Of a stretch of 64,000 nucleotides of DNA, positions 9,077 to 20,714 are shown in pieces. The notes below the pieces were generated by a model. It was not told where the DNA came from. It searched no databases and saw nothing but the letters and a program-made list of their open reading frames with translations. Origin of the DNA: Hansfordia pulvinata (lineage: Eukaryota > Ascomycota > Sordariomycetes > Xylariales). A program made the position numbers and the translations under genes. The stretch is from the NCBI GenBank assembly GCA_006538405.1, contig BJKQ01000004.1, forward strand, positions 1,736,001-1,800,000, written 5' to 3'. The stretch's first letter is position 1; each line of letters begins with the position of its first letter.

Positions 9077-10948
9077 ATGCCAGACGACGACGGCCTGCTC
9101 AAGGCCCTGGCGGCTCTCGACTTGGAGGATGACAGTCTGGAACATAACAGCATCTCCCAGGCCTACTCGGTGGTCAAGAGAAACGACGCCGCGTACTGCT
9201 TTGCAGTATCATGCCCCCTTGTTCCGGCGCCCGGAGACGAGGCCGCCACTGTCACGACAACAACAACAACAACAACAACAACAAGCCGCGAGTGGCGCAC
9301 ATACGTTCTCGACCGCGCGACGCGTCGCGTCATGGCCACGGGGACCCTCCCCGCTGCCGCCATAACCGCTGACGACCTGGCTGCGGTCCTCGTGAGCTGT
9401 GCGCCCCAGCGCCTCACGGTGCTGGGCAGCTTCGACGCGCCGACTCTCGCCGCGCGGTACGGCAGCAACGTCTACGATGACGACGACCACGACGACGACA
9501 GCGACGGCGAGGCCCTGACCACGGCGGAGGGGTCCCAGCAGGACCAGCACGTCGTCCTGCTCCGCCACAAATCCAGCAGCGACGCCGCCGAGGCGGTGGC
9601 TGCCGCGGCCGCCGTCTCCAGCGCCCTGCGCCACAGCCACCTCCCGCTGCCCGCGCTATGGCCCGCCCCCGGCGAGCGCATGTGGTGGCTCGACTTTGCC
9701 CGCGGCGGGCGTGCCGCCGTCCGCATGCTGCCAGGGCGCCTCGCCGCCGAGGCCTACCACCCGTGCCTCCCGCATGGCGAGAAGCTAGCCTTCGTGAGGG
9801 GCGTGGCGCGCGCGCTCGGCGCGCTGTGGGAGATCCCGCTGCCGCCGCGGTGCCGCGGCGCCGTGGGAGGCGAGCTCACTGCTGTTGTCGGCGGCCAGGG
9901 GGAGGCCGAGCTGCAAGTCGAGGAAGGCGGCAGCGGTGGTCCGGGCAGGAGCAGCTCGGCGTCAGTGCGCGCCTGGCTCCTGGCGCAGGTCAGGGGCGCG
10001 CTCGATGCGCTCGAGATGATGGTGGCCGCCATGACGACGATCACGACGGCGGACCAGACGCGCACGACACGCGATGACGGCGACGAGGACGCTGACGACG
10101 ATCTTTCCTCCTACTCCTACCTGCGCGGCCTGTTCCCGCAAGGACGGTTCACCGCGGCCGACGGCGGCCGAGCCTACGACGAAGACGAGTGGCTCGCGCG
10201 CAGACGCCGCCTGCTCCCCCGGATCCGCGAGCTCGTGCGCGACCGGCTTGAGGCCGCGATGCCCGCGTGCGTGGAAGAGGTGCCCGTGGTTCTCGCGCAT
10301 GGCGGCCTGACGCTCGACAACATCGTCACCCTATCCTTCGCCGCCCCCTCGGCGGTCCTCTCTCCTTCAGCATCCACCACTACCACACCCAACCCTGCCG
10401 CTCTGCCCGGGGACGCCGACGACGAGGGCGACGCGAGAATCGCCCTGCTGGACTACGCCGCCGGCCCGCTCCGCGCGCTCCCCTTCGCGGCGCAGTGGGC
10501 GCTCATCGAAGCTTTCTTCCGGCGTAGCGGCGGCGGGGGGGCGCCGACGGGCCCCGAGGTCGAGGGCGCGGCGGGCCTGCGGGCGGCGTTCTGGGCCGCG
10601 GCGCCGCGGCGCTGGGCGTGGGAGAGCGCGCGGCCCGGGGCGCAGGCCCTCGTCGAGTGGCTCCGGTTCGCGCTGTTCCTCGGGCTACCGCCGTCGTCGC
10701 CGCCGCCAACTGCTGCTTCTGCTTCTGCCGCAGCGGGTATGGCGGGGGCGGCGGGCGGGTACCAGGAGTGGCAACGACTGCAGCAACATCTGCAGCAGCA
10801 GCGGCAGCGTGGACCGACTACCGGCGCTGGCAGGAAACGAACCATCGACGAATTCAGAGAGCAAGAAGACGAGGACCACGAGCACGCCGCGGCCGTGTGC
10901 GCCGAGGGAGAGCGCGTCGTCGGTGAGATGCTCGGCCGGTACCTGTGA
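9077..10948 (+). CDS. Kinase-fold APH-like protein with altered catalytic loop
   Basis: Single-exon gene of 623 residues from the first in-frame ATG at 9077. Low-complexity stretches (a Thr run near residue 60, Asp-rich near 135, Ser/Thr/Pro near 430, Gln-rich near 590) alternate with folded parts. LRHSHLPLPALWP and the WWLDFARGG and LPHGEKLAFVRGVARALGALW segments resemble the N-lobe and linker of fungal aminoglycoside-phosphotransferase-fold proteins. The loop normally written HGD-x5-N is HGGLTLDNI here, with His at residue 408 and Gly where the catalytic Asp is expected. The metal-binding Asp is kept in ALLDYAAGP at residue 459. It may therefore be a pseudokinase. The DNA is very GC-rich in the third codon position. 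The family is inferred from motifs only; no substrate can be named. Confidence 0.65.
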   Translation: MPDDDGLLKALAALDLEDDSLEHNSISQAYSVVKRNDAAYCFAVSCPLVPAPGDEAATVTTTTTTTTTTSREWRTYVLDRATRRVMATGTLPAAAITADDLAAVLVSCAPQRLTVLGSFDAPTLAARYGSNVYDDDDHDDDSDGEALTTAEGSQQDQHVVLLRHKSSSDAAEAVAAAAAVSSALRHSHLPLPALWPAPGERMWWLDFARGGRAAVRMLPGRLAAEAYHPCLPHGEKLAFVRGVARALGALWEIPLPPRCRGAVGGELTAVVGGQGEAELQVEEGGSGGPGRSSSASVRAWLLAQVRGALDALEMMVAAMTTITTADQTRTTRDDGDEDADDDLSSYSYLRGLFPQGRFTAADGGRAYDEDEWLARRRRLLPRIRELVRDRLEAAMPACVEEVPVVLAHGGLTLDNIVTLSFAAPSAVLSPSASTTTTPNPAALPGDADDEGDARIALLDYAAGPLRALPFAAQWALIEAFFRRSGGGGAPTGPEVEGAAGLRAAFWAAAPRRWAWESARPGAQALVEWLRFALFLGLPPSSPPPTAASASAAAGMAGAAGGYQEWQRLQQHLQQQRQRGPTTGAGRKRTIDEFREQEDEDHEHAAAVCAEGERVVGEMLGRYL

Positions 10949-12273
10949 GGCGACTGGGGAGGCTTCCTTCGTGAGGAGACGGAAAGGGGCAAATAGGTCT
11001 CCCGGTGAGTGACCGACTGTGTCGTATTGATGAGATCCCTCGCGGCCTGAAGGGCTTTAGAAGCTTCTCCTGACTGGATGAGTCCTGGGCATACAAAGCG
11101 GCCGCTTCTCGGAACTTTCAAGGTCGCCGTCGAGTCTGAGCTTCGGAATCGGATTTCAAGGAATACACCTGTCGAGGAAGCTGCTTTACAAATAATACAG
11201 CGAGGGCTACATGTGACAAAGATTTACTGCCTGAGACGCTCTTGGTGAAGCACACTGCAGTTGGAGTGTGTAGACCGAGGGGCTCACTATGATTTGCCCC
11301 TATTCACTGTCCCTGTATAGCGCGAACTATGCTTCCTAGCTGAGCCCACAGTAGGGGCTGATAGGTGATCAGGCTGGCTTAACTGTGATAAGATATAATC
11401 CAATATCAATGAGGACTTCGTAATACGGGTGCACACACATCAGGCGACGGGAAGGGGCTTGAGAGACCTTGGCTCTGGCCTCGTCCTCGGGGATTGGAAG
11501 TGACGGAGCGCAAGGAGGAGTCCCAAATAGTTCTCTCCAGAGCTTTACAGCCCTACATCGCTTCATGCCAAAACTCAATTTATGTAGTATATACCAGGCC
11601 TCGTCTACGCTGGGAAGAGAGCGCAACGTCGATATATGCGACCTCCACATAGATCTTGACCACAGCGACGTTACAGTTGCGTGACAAACCGCCTATCAAA
11701 TCGCCATCAGGTTCATAATACCGTATACAAATTGAAAGTATGCCCTTCTGTGCCTGCGATCCAAGAGGAGATACAAGCGACCGCGCCGGCTCTTTGGGAA
11801 GCGATCAATGATGAGCGCCGGTGCCCAGCCTGAAGCCCCCTTGCCACGCTCCCTCAGCATCGCATGCGCATGCTTCCCCCTAGGTCGTGCGCCACACAGG
11901 TAGTGCATTGGCCAGAACAAGCAAGAGCCAAAGAAAGGTCTTGAAGCCGTGATCCATCGCCAGACCGAAGATAGAGGCACTCGTACTCACGGCTCTGCAT
12001 CGGTGTCAGAAGCCTCGCGCGCTCGAGAGAGGGCGACTCTGAAACAGAGCTATTGTCCCTCTGAGAAGCTACCGATGTCGGAAATGGTGCTGTCTGATGC
12101 CACCCGCGGAGTGGCTGCATTGGCATCGTTCCCCCGGAGCTGTCTTTGAAAAGGCTTGCACGATGCGTGACATGGATGTTTTCTTACCAGGATCGGCTGC
12201 GCTGCCATGCGTGTCTGTGATTGCATGCAGGCAATTACCATCTCCAACTTGTGAGTCCATGCATCGGGGATGA
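10949..12273. other. Intergenic between convergent genes
   Basis: About 1.3 kb, less GC-rich than the flanking genes. It holds the 3' ends of both neighbours and one short ATG-started open frame on the minus strand (listed separately with low confidence). No repeat of note. Confidence 0.4.
11369..11650 (-). CDS. Short open frame, 93 aa, doubtful hypothetical
   Basis: Real ATG to TGA frame on the minus strand. The translation looks more protein-like than most frames here (SVDEAWYILHKLSFGMKR, then an ELFGTPP and IPEDEARAKV part) and its base composition differs from the GC-rich genes. I recognise no family and see no neighbouring exon. It could be a small gene, a fragment of a decayed gene or chance. 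Confidence 0.2.
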   Translation of the reverse strand: MWRSHISTLRSLPSVDEAWYILHKLSFGMKRCRAVKLWRELFGTPPCAPSLPIPEDEARAKVSQAPSRRLMCVHPYYEVLIDIGLYLITVKPA

Positions 12274-14706
12274 TCATGTCGCCGCCGCAAGCACCACTTC
12301 CAGCGCGCCGCCGTAGTGCCCCGGCGTGCCCCGCGTCCTCTGCCGATGCGCCCTGACGGCCTCAACGACGTCGTGCGGCGGGGGACTTGCGACGGCTGCT
12401 GCTGCATGGAGGGTACCTGGGGGCACAAGAATCGCGTCCCAGGCCCCATAGAAGACGAAAGACATTGGCGGCACTCCTGCCTTCACATGGTCAGGAGTGG
12501 CCGGCCCCGGGTCCGTCAGTAAATTGGGGTCTCGGAGATTCCACATGTACTGGTTCACGGCGGGGTGGGGTCCAGGCCTGCCGGAGCCGATCCAGACAGG
12601 GATCGAGAAGACGTTGCCGCTCCACGAGTCTGCGGCCTCGACGCGCCAGGTTAGATGCTCGGTCTCCTGCTGGGTGTATGGATAGCCATCCAGGCGCCCA
12701 GACGTCCATTTCGAGATGTCACCCAGCTGCCGTGAAGGGCTCCCGGGCTGGTCCTGGCGGTGAGGGCCTGCTCTCGACGTTATACTGATGGTGTCTTGGT
12801 CGAAGAATGAGGGCGACTCTATCCCGAAATCCGTGTGGCCAGGGTCGAGCAAGGAGTCCAGACCGGCGTAGAAACCCCCGTCTTGGGAGCTTTCCACGTC
12901 CGAGCCAATCTCCAATCTGATTTTCCGGATCCCGGGGACGACGACTGAGCCTCTGCCCTTGAAGTCGAGTCCTGCCTGCTTGATGCTACGCTCTTGCAGA
13001 GCAGCGAGCTCGATGAACCTGATGAGCTGGCGCGTCACGGTCCCAGTAGATCGCCGCGGGATACCTGTGAGGGTCAGCTCTGCCAGCCGCGGATTCATGT
13101 CCGGCACGAAACCGCTGGGGTATGCCCTGCGCGCATTATTGAAAAGCAGACTCTCAGATAAGCCCAGGCAAGATGCTGGAGACAAGTCCGGTGAGGTCAC
13201 TGTGGGGACGGTGGTAACGACAGAATGGTGCACTCGAAGCGAACGTAGGTTGGAAGACAAGACAGGGCGGAGGATGTGCGAGAGGCCCAGAATGCCATTC
13301 ATCTGCACGTTTTCCCAGCCACCACGCACGCCTGGGGCGGGCACAGTCGCCAAAGCATGGCTGCACTCCAAGTGCCGCAAGGCTCCCCCAGAGAGACGCA
13401 CGAGCTTGCTGAACCCAGCCCAGGTGAGCCGGTTGGCATTCAGGTACAAGTGGGTGATCCCACTACGGCGGGGAACACATGTCTCGCTTTCTGCGAAGGT
13501 CTCTCGGTCGCACAAGCTCTCGGTCTCATTGAGTAGGGCAAGTTTTGCAACCCCGGCGCGGTCTTGGTGGGGCAGGGCCGACTCGTGTGAGTGGGAGCCT
13601 CGCTGATCGCGGGGTTGGCCCGGGCCGTTGGTCGAGAAGAAGACAGGGGCGTCTGCCAAGTATCTCTCGCGGTGCTCAAAGGCGAAGCTGTGCGCCGACT
13701 CTTGGATGAACTGGAAAGGGCCGTATTTCCGGGTGCCGATATCTCTGGGCACGACCAGCTTTCCTTCCCTCTCGAAATGAAGATCGCTGTGGTAGCTAGA
13801 GTTGATACAGTGCCATGCCAGATCATCCACCACGGCATCGGTCAGCTTATTGTCGCTCAGATCGAGACTCCAGAGTTGTCTCTGGAAAGTCTGGCAGAGG
13901 GCTTGCGCGGCAGCGTCGCCGATCTCCCTGCCGCGAGCCTTGAGAACGCGCAGAGCCGGGAGACATGTAGGGTTCAGGGAGGCGCTCAGGGCAGTGGTGA
14001 ACGACCCGGCGACGAATGACACATCCAGATACTGTAGATCTCGGAAGTAACCGAACTCCAGCAGCCGGGGCGAGAGCTCTCGCGCACAGTGAGCGACGTC
14101 GAGCAGGCGCAAGGAGCCCTGGTCTCTGGCGCTGTCTGGGCTGGATCTACAGTGGAGCGCGAGGAGTGCGGGATCGAGGTCCGGATGTCCGTCCAGGAGC
14201 AGGCAAGTCAGGGCCGGGAAGAGGCGATGGAGATGCTTGAAGCTGGCGGGGATAACGCTCTCGCTGCCGTCGGTGGAAAAGAGGGCGTCGGCCGGGGGAG
14301 CGAAGCGGCGAAAGTCGAGGGAGCGGACCAGCATGCGGGTCTGCAGTCGCACGGTGTTTGCGCAGCGGTCCATGAAGCGGCGATACCAGACCAGGTCTGA
14401 GAATGATTAGTGGGAGGGCGCGGCGAGGGAAGGGAGGGCAGGACGATCCGGAGCTCAGGCCGAGGCCGCTGGCCCGCGCCACGAGGACGGGAAGAGGAGG
14501 CAGGGGCACGAACCGTCGCTGGGGTCCAGACACAGCAGCCGGGGCAGCAGCAGAGGATCACGCCAGAGAAGAGGGGCGAAGATGGCGTGGTATGCCCGAC
14601 TGACGCGGCACAGGCGGGTGTAGGCCGAGGGGGGGATGTGGAGGGCGATCAGAGCCAAAGGGTCAGGGCCTTGGACAGCCTCGCGGTAGGAGGGAAGGCC
14701 GGCCAT
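12274..14706 (-). CDS. F-box-like / leucine-rich-repeat protein
   Basis: Two exons, 14514..14706 and 12274..14396, code for 771 residues. The 117-bp intron uses a GTTCGT donor and an ATTCTCAG acceptor and joins LDPSD to DLVWYRRFMDRC in frame. Residues about 10-60 (LIALHIPPSAYTRLCRVS, then APLLWRDPLLL) look like a degenerate F-box. Residues about 90-420 carry spaced leucine-rich segments such as LRLLDVAHCA, LQYLDVSFV, LWSLDLSDNKL, ITHLYLNANRL, LRHLECSH and LRSLRVHHS, which fit cytosolic LRRs. The C-terminal 250 residues contain a Trp-rich part (TWRVEAADSWSGNVF, then QYMWNLRDP) found in related fungal proteins as far as I recall. An F-box/LRR protein would choose substrates for an SCF ubiquitin ligase; that role is inferred. 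The donor is not the usual GTRNGT, so the first junction is the weakest part. Confidence 0.8.
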
Positions 14707-15050
14707 GGTGTATCTGTTTGTTGCCGGCAGACGAGGCAGCAGCCAGGCGGTCAAGACATGGGCCCTCAAGTTGGAAGGACAATTGAGGGCGGCAGCCTGT
14801 GCCAGAGTAGCTGAGAGCGGCGGGCGAGGGCATCGTGACGCGATGCAGGCCGGGTGACAGCAAGGCGAGACGAGACCTCACGTGGAGGACGGGCCTGGCT
14901 GATGTCATGGCACAGCCCGTCGTCAGTCAGCACGTCGGCGCGGCACGGCACAGCCCCGGCCAGCCTCCGCTCCAGCTCGTCCACTGGGAGGAGCCGTGCA
15001 GGCTTCGACGGCAGCCAGACGGGCCTGGAGACCTGAGCCCTGGACCCAGA

Positions 15051-15069
15051 GCCCTAAGCCCTAAGCCCT
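15051..15069. repeat. Telomere-like CCCTAA heptamers
   Basis: Two perfect GCCCTAA units followed by GCCCTGAAA and GCCCTG. The unit resembles the fungal telomere hexamer TTAGGG with one extra base. It is too short to call an interstitial telomere. Confidence 0.4.
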
Positions 15070-16682
15070 GAAAGCCCTGCTATGCAGCGTCGAGTTGGGC
15101 GGGGCAGCGCTGCAGGGCTAGGTCCCCGCGCATCGCATGGAACGGTACATGCCCGTTACAGGTACCTCCAATGGCCACGCTAGGCGGGAAGGCCTGAGGT
15201 AGCCGGTTGCGGGCGGCAGACACTGATGAGGTGCCCGGACGGGACGGGCTTCAGCACTGTGAGAGCTCTACAGGGCTGACGCACGACCCAAAGCGGGCGG
15301 GTAGCGGCGCCCAGCCCTGGAGATCCCTCATCCATCCATGATGTACATGTATCCGTCCCGCACACTGGATGAAAGACCTTGTCGCAACCGGCCAAGGGGC
15401 TCGAGAAACACTCTTGCCTCTTGCTTTCTTTTCTCGACTACCGCAGACCGCATTCGCATATGCCGGTTGGTGCAAATGCCATGTTCGTGCCCAGGGCCGA
15501 TCGCTCGCATGGCCGCCCACCCGCCCCTGGCAGGCTGATGCCGTGCGATCAGCCTGCGCTCCAGACTCATGTACATCCAATGAGGCTCATCCATGGACCT
15601 GTCCACCAGATGGGCGTACCCAGATTGCCGCTTTGGGGAGGCACTTACACGTTTGGGACGTGACTACCGCGCTACGTGGGCTACTTCGCTTAACGGTGTG
15701 CCGCTCGGCACCCATGATTGTCACCTACATCGCGAGGCAGGTGCCTCCACCGAAACAATGGACCTTGGTTTGTGAGAGACTCAAGGAAGGAGCGGCGATC
15801 TCTCCTGCCTCTCAGAACACGAAGATGGACGAAGCGACAAATGTCGGGTAAGGTATCTCATCATACCCCGCCCGACCCTCTTCATGTTGCCATCCTCCCA
15901 GATAGGCCCATCGCCAACCACCCCCCCCCCCTCTCTCACTCTCTGTCCTGTCATCCGACCGCTGCGTTCGGTCCTCTGCATGCAATATTGACACGAGATT
16001 TGGAGTAATGTGTTTCCTGCAAGTATGCCGCCGTGCTGGACGTCATCTCCATCCACCTCTTGGCCACTGCAAACCGGCCATCCCCCCACGCGCCGCGACG
16101 GAGACATGCGGCCACACGACCCGAAGAAGACAGAAACCTGCCTTTCAGGTGCCGGAAAGGAGATATCGCAGCCTGGCCTCTCCCCGACGCTGGCTGAAAG
16201 GGGCGGAGGTGGTGGTGGCGGCGGCGACACTGACATCGACTATGCACTCCAACTGCACGGCACTGTCTCGCAAGCATGTGCGACCGCGCCGCGGAACCGA
16301 AGCGCGACACGCAGGGGCCGGAACAGCAGCACCAGCAGCAGCGGCAGAAGCAGCAGCACCAGCGGCAGCCTGCCGGCCTCCATCCTGCGCTTCGGGTAGC
16401 GCTCTGCAACGCGTCCGGCTTGTGCATGAACCCATGGCCTGTGACGCCTCGGATGCTGGGCCGCTTGCGCTGCTCGAGGAACCATCTCTCGTATTCACCG
16501 CTCCTTGCGGCGGCGCTGCACATAGTGAGTGACGCCCTCCCTCCCGAAAGAGGCTTCCATCTTCCACACATGGACCCACGGGCGGACATACATGCATACA
16601 TGCATACGTTGAGACTGCAGAATTGGAGAGCATAAGGCACGAACTCTGTCCCTGGCCCGTGGCCTATGCTCGATGCTCGATG

Positions 16683-16683
16683 T

Positions 16684-16722
<39 letters not shown>

Positions 16723-16728
16723 TTGGCT
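16683..16728. repeat. (GGCT)n microsatellite
   Basis: About ten consecutive GGCT tetranucleotides with one variant unit (GGTT) near the end. Confidence 0.9.
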
Positions 16729-18564
16729 TACTATCTGGGTCTGCCCCTCTTTGCTCGACGTCGACATGTTTTGGGGTAATGTCTGGCTTCATCGCCGAAC
16801 AGAGACTGCCAATCTCGACCGAGTTGTTTCTCATACAGAGCAAAGAGCGACAGCGTGGTCTTCGGGTTTTCACAAACGTACCCGGTTCAAACGAACTGTC
16901 TGCGATAGGCAACAAATCCTGTATTCAGGTGTATTCTCAACAGTACCCACATACAACGACGACGAGGGCAGCGACAACTACAACAATAATCCGATTGTCC
17001 AAGCAAGCTTCGATCCCCGACCCCCGCGACACCGAGGCTCTGGTGATTAGGTGCGCCACTATCTCGTCGGGACTCAGAAAAACCGGAGCCTCGCGGTCAC
17101 CCGACGGTTTGTCTTGCAGCCATCGCATCATTTCCCTCAAACCATCCGTCTGGCTCTCTGCTTCGCTTCCCAGTTTCGCACGTCGTAGCGGCTTCAGTCC
17201 CGTCGCCCCGCTGCTTGGTGGTAGAAAAGTGTACTTTGGGGGCGGGCAATGCAACACAGCTTGGATTCGCGCGAACAAACGGCCGTTGGATGAGGCTGCG
17301 TTTGTTCTTCAATCGAAATCGGCGCAGTTTTGTCACACAAGAAAGCCACGAGGCTGCGGACACGGGCATGAATCATACCCATACAATAGAAGGTAGCCGT
17401 CGCCGGTTTCACGCACAGTGGGCCGTCGGATAACAGCTTCTTAGGACGGGCAATCGGGCATGCAAGTGCCGTGGGATCCTGAGCGACGCAAACATAGCTT
17501 CGCTACCTACCTCCCATTAAGATACCTCATGATCTTTTGCTTTACTGACTGAGCTATGTTTCTACACGCACCATATCTTGTGGTCCAGTGAGTTTAGAGT
17601 TCTTGGTATTTGATGACCAGGCAACCGCAAGCATTGGCTCAGTAGATGCAAGAACGTGTACAGGAGCTTTCATAGTTCAACGATGGAAGCTGAAACATGA
17701 GATGATACTGCTTCCACTCTGCGCCCGGTAGCACCGCTCTCACTCTCGTTCAATATGCTCCGAAGATGCCAGCCGACTCCTGCGCCTCTCCAGTGTTTGG
17801 ACGGATTCATCTCGCGGGTTAGACCCATTTTCAGCTATCTAAGTACTTGAACTCGAGCTCAAAGAGCCATGAGAAGACGAGGCTGGTTTACATTGAGCAA
17901 GACGCGCGGCTTTGAGCTACCGGAAGCCCCCACGCGTTTGCATTCGAACTTCTGGGCGTGTAACAGAGAACCAACACCGCAAGATGCGACGCAAGCAAAT
18001 AAACGGGTGCTTGTATATGCGAGAGTCTCGCGAGTAAACAGATCTCGCCCGGGTAGAGGACACGACGGGCTAGACCAGGTAGCCTCCACGAAACTGCAAG
18101 TTTGGGGAGTTCCCGAGCTCCTGCATACCGCCAGACGATGATGCTCTCAGTCCGCAGTTTTTCTGCTGGCTTTCAGAAGACCCAACTGGCACCAGCGAAA
18201 TACAAAGTCACGCAGAGGTTCTTTTGAGCAATGTTCTACTTCGATGCTCTCTTGATACCGCTCGCGTCTCTCAATCCACCGAGATTAAGCGCACCCTCCA
18301 GATGACGTCGATTTCGTTCCAGTCTCGGCAAATGAGAGAAACCCAACGCAAGTGAAACCAAGGACGTCTCTCCTCGGCCTCGCCACGCCGCTTTTCGTAT
18401 CGCAAAATGGTGAGAGCATGTCAGATGTGGCCGAGGGGTCGGAGTCTGGCAGGCTTTCATTCAGCGAGGCGACGAGGAATACAGGAGCCGGACGATCTCA
18501 TGAGATCGTCTCGCCGGCGATGTCCTGGCCAGACACGACCCATCCTCCCGGGAGTGAGTTTGAA

Positions 18565-18565
<1 letters not shown>

Positions 18566-18604
<39 letters not shown>
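18566..18604. repeat. (CA)n microsatellite
   Basis: About 19 uninterrupted CA dinucleotides. Confidence 0.95.
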
Positions 18605-18606
<2 letters not shown>

Positions 18607-20286
18607 CGAAAGTCTGCCCCGAGCGAGGCTTGAGACGCGGTGTCTGAGGGCGGTGAAAATAGAACGGACTACGATCAACGCTGGCCGGCCTCCCGACCCC
18701 TGCAGCACTTGATTTTGCGCTGCCATCAGATAGACTCGTAGACGTTGGCTAAGCTACGAATTACATCAAGACTCACAAGTCCGCCTTGTGGGTGGACGTG
18801 GCTCTGGTCGCTCACGGCGATCAGGGGTTCCGCGAGAGCCGATCTCATCTTTTGTGGAGGAAATAATGGCAGGAGTTGCTTCTCCCTCTTCTCGTTTTTT
18901 CCCGTTGGGTTGGGGGGCGAAGCTTGTCGGGCGGCTGGAAGGCCTACCTCGCAAACTTCTGCGGTTCGACGTGTAGTCCCCCTTCAACAGGTCGACCAGA
19001 AGAAGTCGGATTTGTCCGTTGGGTCGTGGGATTTCACTGTGCAAATGACGCAACCTCGACGAGGCTGAGAGCATGTACTCTGGCGCGGAAACCCCGCGAG
19101 AAAGAAAAGAAGAAGAGAAAAAAAACCAAAGAAAACCAGGGTCGGTGGCGGGTCCTGGCTGGCGCGGGAGCCGGAAGGCTTGTTCTCTGTGTCCCGTGAC
19201 GCCAACATAGCCGACCCATGGCATCTTCCGTGCTCGAAAATACACCCGGGCCGCGGCGGGCAAGGCCTCCGAGTTGGCAGTTAAACCAGGCAAGAAACGG
19301 TTCGTTTCCGCCGCCTCAGGAACACACAGTGCTCGCAGGGTGGGCAGACCGGAGGTGCGCCGCTCCGCCCAGGCTTAGAGGGGGCGGGAAGGCAGATGAT
19401 TTCGGGTGGTGTTCCGCCTCCGCCTATGGGGGGACCTGGCAAGAGAGAGGCAGCCGGGGCTGAGACAATGTGCCAGACGTTTCTTTTCGAACCTCGGCTT
19501 CTGCCGACAAGACGAGCAGCAAGCAGCCTGGCCAGGCGGTGCTGTTTTATGACACACCAGTCGGCGTACAGCACATGAGCGGATCCAACTGATCCATTAT
19601 TACCTCACTACTTCGATTTTGTACAGACATTGCATGGATCCATCTTCTGTACTCACCTATGCGCATTCGTGCTGTAGGTACATGTAGTCAGAGCATCAAA
19701 GTCCCAGCCAGACTGCTCCATGTCACGCTCCAGTCTCGGCGCTCTCCTGCCGGATATCTCAACTGGCGAGTGACTTTGAACACGCATCTCACCCGCGAAG
19801 AGAATAAACCCCGATCTTGCAGTCCTGTAACGTGAACAATGCACGTGCTGTGTAACTCTTCAATTCTTGGATCGGGAAGGCGCGCGACGGGCGGCGGAAG
19901 CAGCACCCCCGTTCCAATCGGAGGGAGGGTGAGAGAGGGGGAGTCGCACAGAGGCTACGTATTGGCACACAAACAGGACGGTGCGATCTGACAGCCGCGC
20001 ATTGTATGATGGCCTTACCTTTGAGTGAGTGAGTGCGCGATCGTGTATGCTTACTTTACCTTTCTCGCGCGTGTCATGTCAAGTGGCACCAGACGGCGAG
20101 ATCAGATACCTTGCATACTGGCTGATTGCCTGCAGATGCTCTGGCCGAAGCGAACGGTACGGTGCGACGGCGGCACGAAACGGAATCCGGGGGCCCAAGA
20201 CGCAAACGAACCGCGCGACGCATTGTAGACCCGGGCCCGGACGACCCGGTGCGCCTGGCGGATTGTCGGTACACCGATCGCGGAGC

Positions 20287-20310
20287 GGGGGGGGGGGGGG
20301 GGGGGGGGGG
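20287..20310 (+). repeat. 24-base poly-G run
   Basis: An uninterrupted run of 24 G on the + strand, preceded by CGGAGC and followed by AGGGCGGG. It could form G-quadruplex structures. The exact length may be unreliable. Confidence 0.85.
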
Positions 20311-20670
20311 AGGGCGGGTTACCTACTCTGCACCCGACGGGAGCAATCGAACGTTCCGCCAAATAAACAGCGAGGTGGGAGGGGCGGGAGAGAGAGAGCC
20401 AAGAGACGGAAGAGGAGCTACTGCGCGGCCTGGGGGAGCCCGATTCTAGCAATCGAGCCGGGAGGTTCAGCCTCGCCGCCGTTACGCAGCTTCTCTAACT
20501 CTCCGCGTGGGTGGCGGTGCTGTGCGAGTCGAGGGTTTGTTGGGAGCACCACCGCATAACCCACTACCACTACAAACTCGTACATGGCAGGCTGTCCGCG
20601 TAACGTCGAGACACGACAAGTGGGCTGTGTGGGCATGCCGTGTAATCCATTCAGGTCCCGTGGCCGGATG

Positions 20671-20714
20671 CTTTCTTTCTTTCTCTTTTCTTTTTTTTTT
20701 TCTTTTTTTCTTGC
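20671..20714. repeat. Polypyrimidine T/C tract
   Basis: A T-rich tract with interspersed C (TTTCTTTCTTTC, then two long T runs). No polarity or gene context explains it. Confidence 0.8.

Noticed and set aside
15051..15069. Interstitial telomere
   Set aside because: Only two heptamers with an extra base; a real interstitial telomere would have several perfect TTAGGG units.
17495..17562. tRNA-like TAGCTCAGTCAGTAAAGC stretch on the minus strand, flanked by AAACATAGCT / AGCTATGTTT inverted repeats
   Set aside because: The D-arm resembles a tRNA, but the D stem mismatches, the anticodon loop has the wrong size and no T-arm (GGTTCRA) follows. It could be a decayed tRNA or chance.
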